Positions 50,122-57,980 of a stretch of 64,000 nucleotides of DNA are shown here, one piece after another; the stretch's first letter is position 1; every line of letters starts with the position of its first letter. The notes below the pieces were generated by a model. That model did no database searches, had not been told where the DNA came from, and saw only the letters and a program-made list of their open reading frames with translations. The position numbers were made by a program, and so were the translations under genes. This stretch comes from an uncultured Alphaproteobacteria bacterium (GTDB taxonomy: Bacteria > Pseudomonadota > Alphaproteobacteria > Micavibrionales > Micavibrionaceae): NCBI GenBank assembly GCA_937923625.1, contig CALDTV010000023.1:39654-103653 (forward strand), in the 5' to 3' direction.

Positions 50122-51462
50122 TTATTTTTTAGATTTTTGCCTCCTACGCTTTCTCTTAGCTTTGGTCATGTTTAATTCTTCCTCAATCTTAGCTTGATGA
50201 TCTTTCACTTGATTCCTGATTCCACGCCCTCCCATTTTCCTTTGGGCTTTGTAAGCATAGGCTGTAATAAAATTTCTATTCCCCAAATGAGTAAGCTCTT
50301 GGTTTAAAGCCTTACGAAATGATTTTGGATTTTTACCCTCTCTTCGAGCTTTATTCGCCTCACGCTTCACGGCACGAACAGAGTAAATTAAACGCCTCCA
50401 GTACCTAGCCAGCGTTTGTGACCTGATAAGCCTATTATTGCCATCATAGGTAAAGCCTAGATATTGAAACGGTTTATCACAAGTTAGATTGTCACCACTA
50501 TTTTCAAAAATAGAAATATCAGTTTTTTCATCTTTTCTAATCAAATTAGGTTTACCGTCTTTTTTCACACCCCGTTCAATAAGAGCCTCATCAACTTTAG
50601 ATAGCACCAAAGCTTCATGTTCTTTTGAACAAATCCATAAAATGTCATCTGAGTACCTTCTGTAGTAACCTCCTATTTCTTTGGATAGCTCCATCATACT
50701 CACATCAAACGGGATCATATAAATATTCGACAAAAGGGCTGACATAGCAGTCCCTTGAGGAACGCCAAAATTATTTTTGTTTCTTGTAACCAGACTGTTC
50801 AGATCAGATGACCTAGCTTTTACAACTTTGTGAAAGTCGCTATCATTACATAGTGGAAAAGGCGCATCTTTCGTATCAATATTAAGACGTTCATAGCACT
50901 CATCTCGACTTACTTCCGCCCACTTTGTCAGAGATTGAAAAATTTTAAACTGGTCAAGCGGGAGCTTTTCTTCGCCTATGGTTAAGCACCATTCATCTTT
51001 TAATTTATCATGATTGATATTGTCGAAAAATCCACTTATATCCAAAGCCATTGCCAAGCAGTTACCACGCGCATCAATTTCATCAAAGGCATCACAGGCA
51101 AAAGAAACATTGTTTTTTCCTATCCCTTTGCGGTAGGCAATCACGTTGTCATCTAAATTTAAATTTCCAATTCTTTCTTCGTACTGAGCAGATAAATTCC
51201 GTGCATAGTAAGAGTAGATGTAGCCATCTTTGTGCGCGGCATATTTTATAGGTCGTTTCTTTACACTTCTATCATCATGCCCCTTAAATCTACGTGCTTT
51301 TTTTTCGTAAGCCAATAAAGGGGAAAATGGATAACTGATAACTTTTTGCGGATTAGTGACAAGCCTTTGTGCGTCCTCAAAGGGTAACGCAGAATCAAAA
51401 TGAGGGTAGAATTTTTTTTCGTACCATTCGTTTATCTTGGGTTTTTTATATAATCTTGGCAC
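50122..51462 (-). CDS. Reverse transcriptase, DRT2/UG2-like (defence-associated)
   Basis: 446 residues from GTG at 51460-51462, which has AGGA 7 nt upstream; the frame stays open another 222 nt, but that stretch reads as non-coding and structured. RT motifs: LAMALDISGFFDNINH near residue 140, FGVPQGTAMSALLSN near 233 and RRYSDDIL (YxDD as YSDD) near 269, then LGFTYDG. The N-terminus RPIKYAAHKDGYIYSYYARNL and C-terminal basic tail fit the UG2 (DRT2) antiviral RTs in my memory, which work with a noncoding RNA just upstream. Retron, group II intron and DGR RTs are less likely: no intron domains and no template repeat were seen. The DRT2 assignment itself is moderate. Confidence 0.65.
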   Translation of the reverse strand: MPRLYKKPKINEWYEKKFYPHFDSALPFEDAQRLVTNPQKVISYPFSPLLAYEKKARRFKGHDDRSVKKRPIKYAAHKDGYIYSYYARNLSAQYEERIGNLNLDDNVIAYRKGIGKNNVSFACDAFDEIDARGNCLAMALDISGFFDNINHDKLKDEWCLTIGEEKLPLDQFKIFQSLTKWAEVSRDECYERLNIDTKDAPFPLCNDSDFHKVVKARSSDLNSLVTRNKNNFGVPQGTAMSALLSNIYMIPFDVSMMELSKEIGGYYRRYSDDILWICSKEHEALVLSKVDEALIERGVKKDGKPNLIRKDEKTDISIFENSGDNLTCDKPFQYLGFTYDGNNRLIRSQTLARYWRRLIYSVRAVKREANKARREGKNPKSFRKALNQELTHLGNRNFITAYAYKAQRKMGGRGIRNQVKDHQAKIEEELNMTKAKRKRRRQKSKK

Positions 51463-51558
51463 AGTATTTCCTAAAGTAGCAATTCGGAGGAGGCATGGAA
51501 TTAGTGGATAACCCTTGTATCCCCCTCCGATAACTTTGATGACCACATTGGATTGAGT

Positions 51559-51714
51559 TAGTCCTAACTCCTTCTTTTGTATTAGCCACTTTACTCCGCA
51601 CCTTTCGGCACGCCCACTACATAAACAATATGTGCTATGATGAACAAGGAGGTTCAAACATGAAACAAGTAATAATTGAATTAGTCATAACGACTATAAG
51701 GCTTCTAGTCCTAA
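51559..51714. repeat. 9-nt direct repeat 147 nt apart in the RT leader
   Basis: TAGTCCTAA occurs at 51559-51567 and 51706-51714 (TTAGGACTA on the minus strand). The spacing, 147 nt, is 49 codons. The first copy sits inside the GAGTTA...TAACTC hairpin. Repeats of this kind could serve as template-jump sites for the RT. Confidence 0.45.
51633..51641 (+). promoter_or_regulatory. Extended -10 promoter within the RT leader
   Basis: TGCTATGAT at 51633-51641 on the plus strand fits TGnTATAAT closely. It sits 18 bp before the ATG of the small plus-strand ORF, leaving a very short leader that contains its ribosome site. No good -35 hexamer is visible. Confidence 0.4.
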
Positions 51715-51776
51715 TAGTTATAAATAACATGTCAATAACACTTGACGGTCTTAACCAACTTCCACAACGGCAGTGA
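51660..51776 (+). CDS. Small hydrophobic peptide ORF opposite the RT leader
   Basis: A 38-codon ORF (ATG at 51660-51662, TGA at 51774-51776) with the strong ribosome site AAGGAGG 7 nt upstream. It begins MKQVIIELVITTIRLLVLIV, one likely membrane helix. The frame is open without stop from 51543 on. It overlaps the RT leader on the opposite strand. It may be a small toxin-like peptide or part of a concatenated repeat ORF made by the RT. Confidence 0.4.
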   Translation: MKQVIIELVITTIRLLVLIVINNMSITLDGLNQLPQRQ

Positions 51777-51780
51777 CAAG

Positions 51781-52153
51781 CACTCCATTGAGCAATACAA
51801 ACATACGACAACAAGTGGGATATATCAATCAAGACTTGATCTTATGCACAAAGCAATAAAGACAGATACCAGAGAGGAAGTTTCTGACAGTTGATAGTAT
51901 TACTCCTGTAACACTCCTTAAAAATATCAGTTCAATTATCTCTTCTTTCAAGTAGGGAATATTAAAGTCTCATTTTCCTATTACTAAATTTCTTCTCAAT
52001 CCAGTAAGCTCTATTTCGACACGGGAGTAACTCCTATAATATACTATGTATTCCTATACGGTTCAGTTTAACCATGTAACGCTGTAAACCATTACAAATC
52101 TGCCAAAAAGTATATGGTTCAGGAAGGCTTTCAAATTCATCAAGGTTTTTCAA
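51781..52153. other. Non-coding leader region upstream of the RT
   Basis: No convincing ORF. Two similar ACTCCTRTAA patches (51902 and 52030), the second within GGAGTAACTCC, suggest structure. Promoter for the RT leader RNA on the minus strand is probably here, but I could not identify a clear -35/-10 pair. Confidence 0.3.
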
Positions 52154-52528
52154 TTAAACGCTTCCCCAAACTTCTCTGATCAGCTCAAGGAATGATTTTT
52201 TCCGATATATGTATCCCTGCTTTTTTGCAGCTTTAATTACTGGTAACTGCTCGCCATTTGTAAACTTGTTGGCAAAGCCTTTTGCACCAGCCAAAAAAGA
52301 TTCAGCCTCGTATGCTTTAATGTTATTAGATTCAATACTAGCTTCATGCGGATCAGTTTTTTCAGCCATCATTAACAGATATGCGTATGATTGTATGAAC
52401 AATAAACCGCGCGTACTTAAATGATACCACGTGATCAACCAAACAATTAAAAATATGATTAATGCAATAGGACCACCTAAGAAGAATGATACTAATGCTC
52501 CCGACACATTCCATACAGTAAATTTCAT
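52154..52528 (-). CDS. Small membrane protein in island II
   Basis: 124 residues from the ATG at 52526-52528 with GAGG nearby upstream. Two hydrophobic helices near the N-terminus (about 8-35 and 40-58) are followed by a polar, Lys-rich C-terminal region (AEKTDPHEASIE, AKKQGYIYRKKS). No family recognised. It may be part of the RT defence unit, since the RT leader follows it on the same strand. Confidence 0.55.
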   Translation of the reverse strand: MKFTVWNVSGALVSFFLGGPIALIIFLIVWLITWYHLSTRGLLFIQSYAYLLMMAEKTDPHEASIESNNIKAYEAESFLAGAKGFANKFTNGEQLPVIKAAKKQGYIYRKKSFLELIREVWGSV

Positions 52529-52804
52529 TGTTATTCCCTCACAGTTAAAAACCAAACAACCACCGAGCTTTCACTCTGGTGGCTGGGCGTTAATAACCGT
52601 GTCTAAAGAAACGGCGCGATGCTTTTAAGCTTGCGCTCTGAACATGACATCGCCACCCAGCCATAAGACTGAGGGCGACACATTTGCGGTAGTGTCTAGA
52701 ATACCGCTTTAGACAGGAGTTATTAAGCCCCGAAGCTTTCATGCGAAAGCTCTGAGAATGATGTTAGGGAATTACGTGGAATCCGTCAATCAATATGGAG
52801 GGTA
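52529..52804. other. Structured intergenic region
   Basis: Several hairpins: CCACC-N11-TGGTGG near 52560, GTCTA-N10-TAGAC near 52694 and AGCTTTC-ATGC-GAAAGCT at 52734-52751. No ORF with a ribosome site. Might contain a promoter or small RNA; no T-run follows the last hairpin. Confidence 0.35.
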
Positions 52805-54481
52805 TTAGTAGTTAAGCTTCTCTATCGCTTCTTTGAAGGCAGTAAGATGCTCCACCCCAAAATGAGTATAAGTGGCATCTGTTACAGTTCCAGACTCGTG
52901 CCCAACAATAGCCTTGATATGCGAAAACTCAACACGCGCCGCACTTAGGTTTGTAATAAGACTGTGGCGCAAACTATGCAGTGTTTTCTTATCTGTTTTA
53001 AAATTTAATGCAACAAGGTAACTTTCATTAAACCAACGCCCTAACTTACGCCCCCATCCATCGTGATCAGTGTATGTAAGATCATAAAGTAACCGCGTAC
53101 TCTGTCCTCTTGTCATAGGGCGTTGAGCAATAACTTTCTTTGCTTCATCTACGTATTCTAAAAATCCAAGCTCAATAAGGTGGGAGTGTAAAGGTACAAT
53201 ACGTGTAGCCGCTTCGGATTTTGTACGCTTGCTTTCATCATCATCATTGATAGCCAGATACCATATCTTAGTATCCTCATCTTGAATAATGTCCTCTGGT
53301 AGAAGTGAGGCAATCTCATTACGCCTCGCCCCTGTGTAAACAGCCAACAATGCACCCCAATAAAATGAAGGACTTTTGACCAATTCGGTTCTCTTTCCAT
53401 CTCCCAAATTGCTTATAATCGTCTTAATTTCTGGCTTCGTGAATTGATCTCGTCTTGTATGTTTTTTCTTTCCTGCTCTAACACGAATACCTTTAAACAC
53501 ATTTTCACCAACTATCTTGTTTTGTTCAGCCCACCCACACAGAGAACTAAAATATGAAAGATATTTATTTATAGATGTAGGACTTAACATCTTAATTTCG
53601 TTCTGCTTGGCGACTTCAATTTGTTCATACAAAGGCAAGCCTTTTGTTAATTTACCTGTATTTCTCTTAGTAGGTGTATTGCTCAATTGACCCTTAATTT
53701 TTTGCACTGCTGCTACATCAATATTACCGATCAAATAATCTTCTCCAAGGGCATCAATAAGGTATTTAATACAGTCCCTTTGCTCTTCAAAGCTACGAAC
53801 TGCCAATGCACTCTTGAGTTCAACTAAATATTTTTCAATAACTTCTGCAATTGAGTAATTGGTCAAGACTGTATCTGGTTTCTGATTAACCGCTTCCTCC
53901 ATCGTATAATCAGTAAGTTGCTTGTTATAAGCCAATATGTCTTTGGATAAGTTTTTCAATACGTATTTGTATTGAGACTTGGCGAGAGCATACTCTTCAC
54001 TTTCTGGCTCAATGTTAAGGTCATACAATTTACTCATATTCATAATTGATTCATGTAACTGCGATTGAGTTGCGTCTTTGTCTGCCTTAGATAAATCATC
54101 GAGCGAATCAATATCATGCTCAATCATTTGATCCATCAGCTTGATAGTTCTCTCGTACTGCTTAACTTCTGAACGCGGCAACGGTCCAAATTCGTCCATG
54201 TTATGCTTATGGACTTTTAAAAGTTTAGCGAAGTGATCTTTAAAGACTGTGACAAGCTCTTTGTATTCCATACGGTTAAAGTCCATGCTCTGAATTAAGT
54301 TAACGCTATGATATTCCAACACCTTCCCTAGTCGCAAGGCTTGTTTAGGACATCTTGTGCGTAGAGATATACTTACCCTGTTAGGCTTACCTTGCGTCAC
54401 AAATGGCAAAGGATAGCGAAAGTAGTAGATATCGTGTCTGGATTTGATTAGATAGCTTGGATTGAACATAGCAGGTTTCAC
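52805..54481 (-). CDS. Tyrosine recombinase (integrase), island II
   Basis: 558 residues. The N-terminal 75 residues (NPSYLIKSRHDIYYFRYPLP, DUF6538-like) and a long SAM-like core precede the catalytic domain. Catalytic residues: Arg in YTGARRNEIASL, His-x-x-Arg in HSLRHSLITNL, His in VGHESGTVTD and the nucleophile in ATYTHFG. It starts at GTG 54479-54481 (ATG at 54469 possible). It lies just inside att3, as expected for an integrase acting on that site. Confidence 0.87.
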   Translation of the reverse strand: MKPAMFNPSYLIKSRHDIYYFRYPLPFVTQGKPNRVSISLRTRCPKQALRLGKVLEYHSVNLIQSMDFNRMEYKELVTVFKDHFAKLLKVHKHNMDEFGPLPRSEVKQYERTIKLMDQMIEHDIDSLDDLSKADKDATQSQLHESIMNMSKLYDLNIEPESEEYALAKSQYKYVLKNLSKDILAYNKQLTDYTMEEAVNQKPDTVLTNYSIAEVIEKYLVELKSALAVRSFEEQRDCIKYLIDALGEDYLIGNIDVAAVQKIKGQLSNTPTKRNTGKLTKGLPLYEQIEVAKQNEIKMLSPTSINKYLSYFSSLCGWAEQNKIVGENVFKGIRVRAGKKKHTRRDQFTKPEIKTIISNLGDGKRTELVKSPSFYWGALLAVYTGARRNEIASLLPEDIIQDEDTKIWYLAINDDDESKRTKSEAATRIVPLHSHLIELGFLEYVDEAKKVIAQRPMTRGQSTRLLYDLTYTDHDGWGRKLGRWFNESYLVALNFKTDKKTLHSLRHSLITNLSAARVEFSHIKAIVGHESGTVTDATYTHFGVEHLTAFKEAIEKLNY

Positions 54482-54541
54482 TTTCTGGTATGATCGTGTA
54501 CCCGAAAAGAGAAAGGCTATGATTTACAATGGTTTTCAAAG

Positions 54542-54591
54542 AATTGGTTGCGGGAGTAGGATTTGAACCTACGACCTTCAGGTTATGAGCC
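54542..54591. repeat. att3: 50-bp copy of tRNA-fMet from anticodon to CCA
   Basis: 50 bp identical to 63882-63931, covering the anticodon loop, T-arm and 3' end of the tRNA. After it the sequences diverge. This is the clearest att site of the array and defines the outer end of island III. Confidence 0.88.
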
Positions 54592-54708
54592 ACACAGCCC
54601 TATATTTTACAAAACTTAACAAAACCACTTAAAGCCTTACGCATCAAGGGTTATAGTGAATTACAATTTAACAAAACATGATAAAAATAACTGGACTTTA
54701 CGCTACTA

Positions 54709-54729
54709 TGCGGCAATAGTGCGGCAATG
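54709..54729. repeat. Island III arm repeat, left
   Basis: TGCGGCAAT twice, separated by AG, 118 bp inside att3. The same double motif (as TGCGGCAAC) is at 63818-63838 near the other end. Paired short repeats at both ends suggest integrase arm-type binding sites. Confidence 0.5.
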
Positions 54730-55653
54730 GACTTAATTAACCAAAACCAATTAACACCTCTATCAGCTTTAGAGCATCTATCCGAAAACAGAATGAAAGA
54801 GCTATCGGACTTACAAGAGCTTAAAGATAAAAGGCAATATGAAGAACTTGGCGATAAGCTGGAACAAGGTTTATGCTGTATATGTGGCAAACCTATTAGA
54901 GGTTTTAACCCTAAAAATCTATGCCTGCATTGGTTACTGAAACCCAAAAGCATTAAGAAAAGTGATATTGCCAACCTTTTATCTCGCGCAGGCTTTTATC
55001 GAACTAATATATATTTGAGAAGAGTAGCTAATAGCATTGACCGCATTCAAAATATCAACGATTTGGAAAGCGAGGATGCGAGCAAAATTGTTGAAGAAAC
55101 AATTTCTTGGAAAAAATTACGTTGGTCTTTTTCCTGTAGTCATTCTGATTTTAAAGGGCATGATAATTCCAAAGTCGGGGCAAAACCACATTTCCACTTT
55201 GCCATGTGGCAAGATGATTTAACCTTCATTCGATTTAACGATTTTCATATCAATCTAAAAGAGGAAGACCTCTATTTTTTTAAATTTTTGATATCAGAGC
55301 AGAGCGGTCACAACATCTATCCTTATGGGGCAGAAGGTATGAAAATGCTCTTTGATTGGGGACTTAAAGAAGAAAACATAGACACTTTTCTAAAAACACA
55401 TGAGTCCGCTGAAAACCCTGAAAATGCCGCATTAAACAAATCAACCTTATTGATAGCCGATGAAGGACACAACATCTCTGGTGAAACTATTTATCAGCTA
55501 ACCGAAAAAGCAAAAAAAGAAAAAACCAGTATCGCATATCAAATTAAAAACTCACCTGATTTACTATCAAAGGCCACAGCGACAACAGTAATAAGTGCAG
55601 GCGATGGAGTCCCAGATTTAGACACAAGAAACAAACGTAAAAAGAAAAAATGA
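54727..55653 (+). CDS. Island III hypothetical protein with Cys pair
   Basis: 308 residues with a treble-clef-like LEQGLCCICGKPIRGFNPKNLCLHW (CxxC plus Cys and His) near 45-70, and otherwise no recognised domain. The ATG overlaps the left arm repeat and lacks a ribosome site, so a later start is possible. It overlaps the integrase gene by 4 bp (TGACA type), so it may regulate integration. C-terminal tail is Lys/Arg-rich. Confidence 0.55.
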   Translation: MDLINQNQLTPLSALEHLSENRMKELSDLQELKDKRQYEELGDKLEQGLCCICGKPIRGFNPKNLCLHWLLKPKSIKKSDIANLLSRAGFYRTNIYLRRVANSIDRIQNINDLESEDASKIVEETISWKKLRWSFSCSHSDFKGHDNSKVGAKPHFHFAMWQDDLTFIRFNDFHINLKEEDLYFFKFLISEQSGHNIYPYGAEGMKMLFDWGLKEENIDTFLKTHESAENPENAALNKSTLLIADEGHNISGETIYQLTEKAKKEKTSIAYQIKNSPDLLSKATATTVISAGDGVPDLDTRNKRKKKK

Positions 55654-56939
55654 CACAAATACATTTTACAAAATCGGCAATTAAAAAATTGCCTACGCCC
55701 GAAAAAGGTATGGCAACCTACAAAGACACAAAAGAGAAAGGGTTGAGCCTTTACATTACAGCTTCTGGCGCAATTACATTCTTTATTAGAAAGCGTATTA
55801 ATGGTCGTGATGAACGTATTATACTTGGTGGATTTCCTGAAACATCGTTAGAAAATGCGCGTAAAAAAGCCCTACGTGCAAAAGCAACAATTGCGGATGG
55901 CAAAAACCCCAATCACGAAAAAAATAAAATGAAGTCTGAAAAGACATTCGGAGCATTATTTGATGAATATATGACCCGTTACAGCAAGAAACAAAAGCGT
56001 TCATGGCTGTATGACGAGCGTGAAGTAAACAAATTCCTGTCTCATTGGTTTAAACGCAAAATATCATCTATTACAAAATTTGAAATAATGGATTTGCACG
56101 AAAAAGTAGGCGATCAAAACGGCATATATCAAGCCAATCGAATACTAGAAAGAATTAGAGCCATTTTTAATAAAGCTATCGAATGGGGATGGGATGGGAA
56201 AAATCCAACAAAAGGAATTAAGAAATTTCCCGAAAAATCGCGAGATAGATTTATACAGCCGCATGAAATGCCTTTTATTTTTGAAGCTATCCATCAAGAA
56301 GAAAGCGAAGTAGCCCGCGATTATATTTGGATCTCATTACTCACAGGTGCACGCAAATCTAACGTGTTAGCAATGCGGTGGGAACAAATCATATGGGATC
56401 GAAATGAATGGCGCATTCCAAAAACAAAGAATAACGATCCAGCGCATATACCATTAACAGATAGAGCTATAGAAATTTTAAAACACAGACAGCGTAAAAC
56501 TAATTCAGAATGGGTTTTACCATCACCTTCACCCTTATCAAAAACAGGTCATTTAGCAGACCCTAAAAAAGCATGGAGTAGAATTTTAAAACGCGCAACT
56601 ATTTCACTGTGGCAGCAAAACAAAAATATTGCAGCCACTATAAAAACAGAAATACCAAAGCATATCAGCGTCGATGCTTTATTTGATGCTGTTTCAAGGT
56701 ATGCGAAGAAAGAAAACATAAAACTCTCATTAGAGCTTATGGACATCAGACTGCATGATATTCGCCGCACATTGGGAAGCTACCAAGCGATTTCTGGCGC
56801 AAGCTTACCAATTATAGGGAAATCTTTAGGACATAAGTCTCAACAGGCAACACAGATATATTCACGACTTCACCTTGATCCAGTTAGGGAATCTATGGAG
56901 GTAGCAACAGATAAAATTTTCAAGGATGGTAATAAATGA
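55650..56939 (+). CDS. P4-type integrase (DUF4102), island III
   Basis: 429 residues. The arm-binding DUF4102 domain starts IHFTKSAIKKLPTPEKG and has KGLSLYITASG; the catalytic residues are Arg in LLTGARKSNVLAMRW, His-x-x-Arg in LHDIRRTLGSYQ, His in LGHKSQQATQ and Tyr in IYSRLH. Such integrases target tRNA genes. It is the probable recombinase for island III. Stop overlaps the following gene's lead-in. Confidence 0.9.
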   Translation: MTQIHFTKSAIKKLPTPEKGMATYKDTKEKGLSLYITASGAITFFIRKRINGRDERIILGGFPETSLENARKKALRAKATIADGKNPNHEKNKMKSEKTFGALFDEYMTRYSKKQKRSWLYDEREVNKFLSHWFKRKISSITKFEIMDLHEKVGDQNGIYQANRILERIRAIFNKAIEWGWDGKNPTKGIKKFPEKSRDRFIQPHEMPFIFEAIHQEESEVARDYIWISLLTGARKSNVLAMRWEQIIWDRNEWRIPKTKNNDPAHIPLTDRAIEILKHRQRKTNSEWVLPSPSPLSKTGHLADPKKAWSRILKRATISLWQQNKNIAATIKTEIPKHISVDALFDAVSRYAKKENIKLSLELMDIRLHDIRRTLGSYQAISGASLPIIGKSLGHKSQQATQIYSRLHLDPVRESMEVATDKIFKDGNK

Positions 56940-56942
56940 AGA

Positions 56943-57584
56943 ATGAAGAAAAAAAAAAAAAAATCCAAAGACAAGTCAAAACCTTTGAACGATTATGTCA
57001 CAAAAATTGATGACAGTGAATTTCAAACAAGGTCAAAGCAGCCACTTTGGTTTCTTGGCGATGGGCTTTTGTATCTAATGGGATACAAGTTTAACTTTGA
57101 TGCAATAACACGGAACACTGTTGGACGCATGGGCTTTGTTCGCAAATTTCTTAACACAACTGACTGCGGTGCAGCATGCATAGATTTTGCTTACAATGAT
57201 TATAAAGGTAATAAGTTGCTATTATTAACAGAGCAGCACGCTTTTTCTCCTGATTTTTTAGATAAGCAGGTTCCATCGCAAGAATTGATTAAGTGGGCAG
57301 AAAAACTGCCATTTGATCTCCCAATTCTCACAAACCGCCATATAAACAAGAACTATATGACTGCAGATATGAAATTGATGATGGATGCCGCCGATAAGTT
57401 TTGGTCACATTATGACCTAGATAATCCTGATCCTACTATTGTTCCTTTTAAAAAGCATGTTGTTAAGTGGTTAATGGATGAAGCCGAAAAAAGAAATATA
57501 GCTGGTTTCAATAAGTCTAGAGCCGCGGCTATAGACACAATCATTAGATGCCCTAGCTCACGCATGGGTGGCACAGCATCATAA
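56943..57584 (+). CDS. Island III hypothetical protein beginning with a poly-A tract
   Basis: 213 residues. The start ATG is followed within 6 nt by an A15 run (56949-56963), giving a K6 tract at the N-terminus; the tract could slip during replication or transcription and put the gene in or out of frame. The rest contains PLWFLGDGLLYLMGY and ILTNRHINKNYMTADMKLMMDAADKFW. No family recognised. Confidence 0.55.
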   Translation: MKKKKKKSKDKSKPLNDYVTKIDDSEFQTRSKQPLWFLGDGLLYLMGYKFNFDAITRNTVGRMGFVRKFLNTTDCGAACIDFAYNDYKGNKLLLLTEQHAFSPDFLDKQVPSQELIKWAEKLPFDLPILTNRHINKNYMTADMKLMMDAADKFWSHYDLDNPDPTIVPFKKHVVKWLMDEAEKRNIAGFNKSRAAAIDTIIRCPSSRMGGTAS

Positions 57585-57686
57585 CCCCTTCAACGCCCCC
57601 TCCAACCCTTGGAGGATTTTCAAAATATCTTTTTACTGACAACTTCTCTCCATAACTGAATTTAACCAAACAGATGGAGACTTACT

Positions 57687-57917
57687 TTGCTTGATAAAAA
57701 TGACCGATTACTAACCCGACAGGAAGCCGCTGATTTTTTAGGCATATCAAAAGGCACGTTAGAGGTATGGGCGTGTACAAAACGATATGATTTAAAATAC
57801 GTAAAAATAGGTAGGCTTGTAAAATATTGGCTGTCCGATTTAATTGATTTTGTAAACAGTCGAAAAATCGATTCTAAAACCTCAAGTAACTATTATTCAG
57901 ATGATGACGTTCAATGA
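57687..57917 (+). CDS. AlpA-like excisionase/regulator (HTH)
   Basis: 76 residues with the helix-turn-helix RLLTRQEAADFLGISKGTLEVWA and the wing KYVKIGRLVKYWLSDLIDFV, typical of AlpA-family excisionases and satellite regulators. The start is a TTG at 57687 with GGAGA 7 nt upstream. It lies just upstream of the replication protein gene. Confidence 0.75.
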   Translation: MLDKNDRLLTRQEAADFLGISKGTLEVWACTKRYDLKYVKIGRLVKYWLSDLIDFVNSRKIDSKTSSNYYSDDDVQ

Positions 57918-57980
57918 TCATAAGAAATGGACGGATGGTATTATTCACATTTTCTTTATAAGCAATATGAGAGACGAACG

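Larger units (their letters stand above)
51463..51780 (-). ncRNA. Putative structured RNA leader of the reverse transcriptase
   Basis: No gene with a good start is present on the minus strand here, but several strong hairpins are: GAGTTA-GTCC-TAACTC (51555-51570), a GGAGG/CCTCC stem (51485-51528) enclosing a GGATA/TATCC stem, and TAGTC-GTTAT-GACTA (51684-51698). An RNA lying directly upstream of the RT is the arrangement known for DRT2. Ends are not determined. The 51463-51684 part is also open in the RT frame. Confidence 0.5.
48944..54541. mobile_element. Island II at tRNA-fMet (reverse-transcriptase defence island)
   Basis: Bounded by att2 and att3. Encodes a hypothetical protein, a DRT2-like reverse transcriptase with a structured leader, a small membrane protein and a tyrosine recombinase whose gene starts near att3. 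Confidence 0.6.

Noticed and set aside
51463..51684. N-terminal extension of the RT frame (65 residues)
   Set aside because: The extension starts from a TTG without a ribosome site, its translation is not protein-like, and the DNA folds into strong hairpins; the GTG at 51462 has an AGGA site. The minus-strand open frame is kept only as a caution for the neo hypothesis.
50122..51780. Retron or group II intron interpretation of the RT locus
   Set aside because: No msr/msd inverted repeat framing the RT, no intron domain V-like hairpin and no maturase domain; the YSDD motif and N-terminus fit the unknown-group RTs better.
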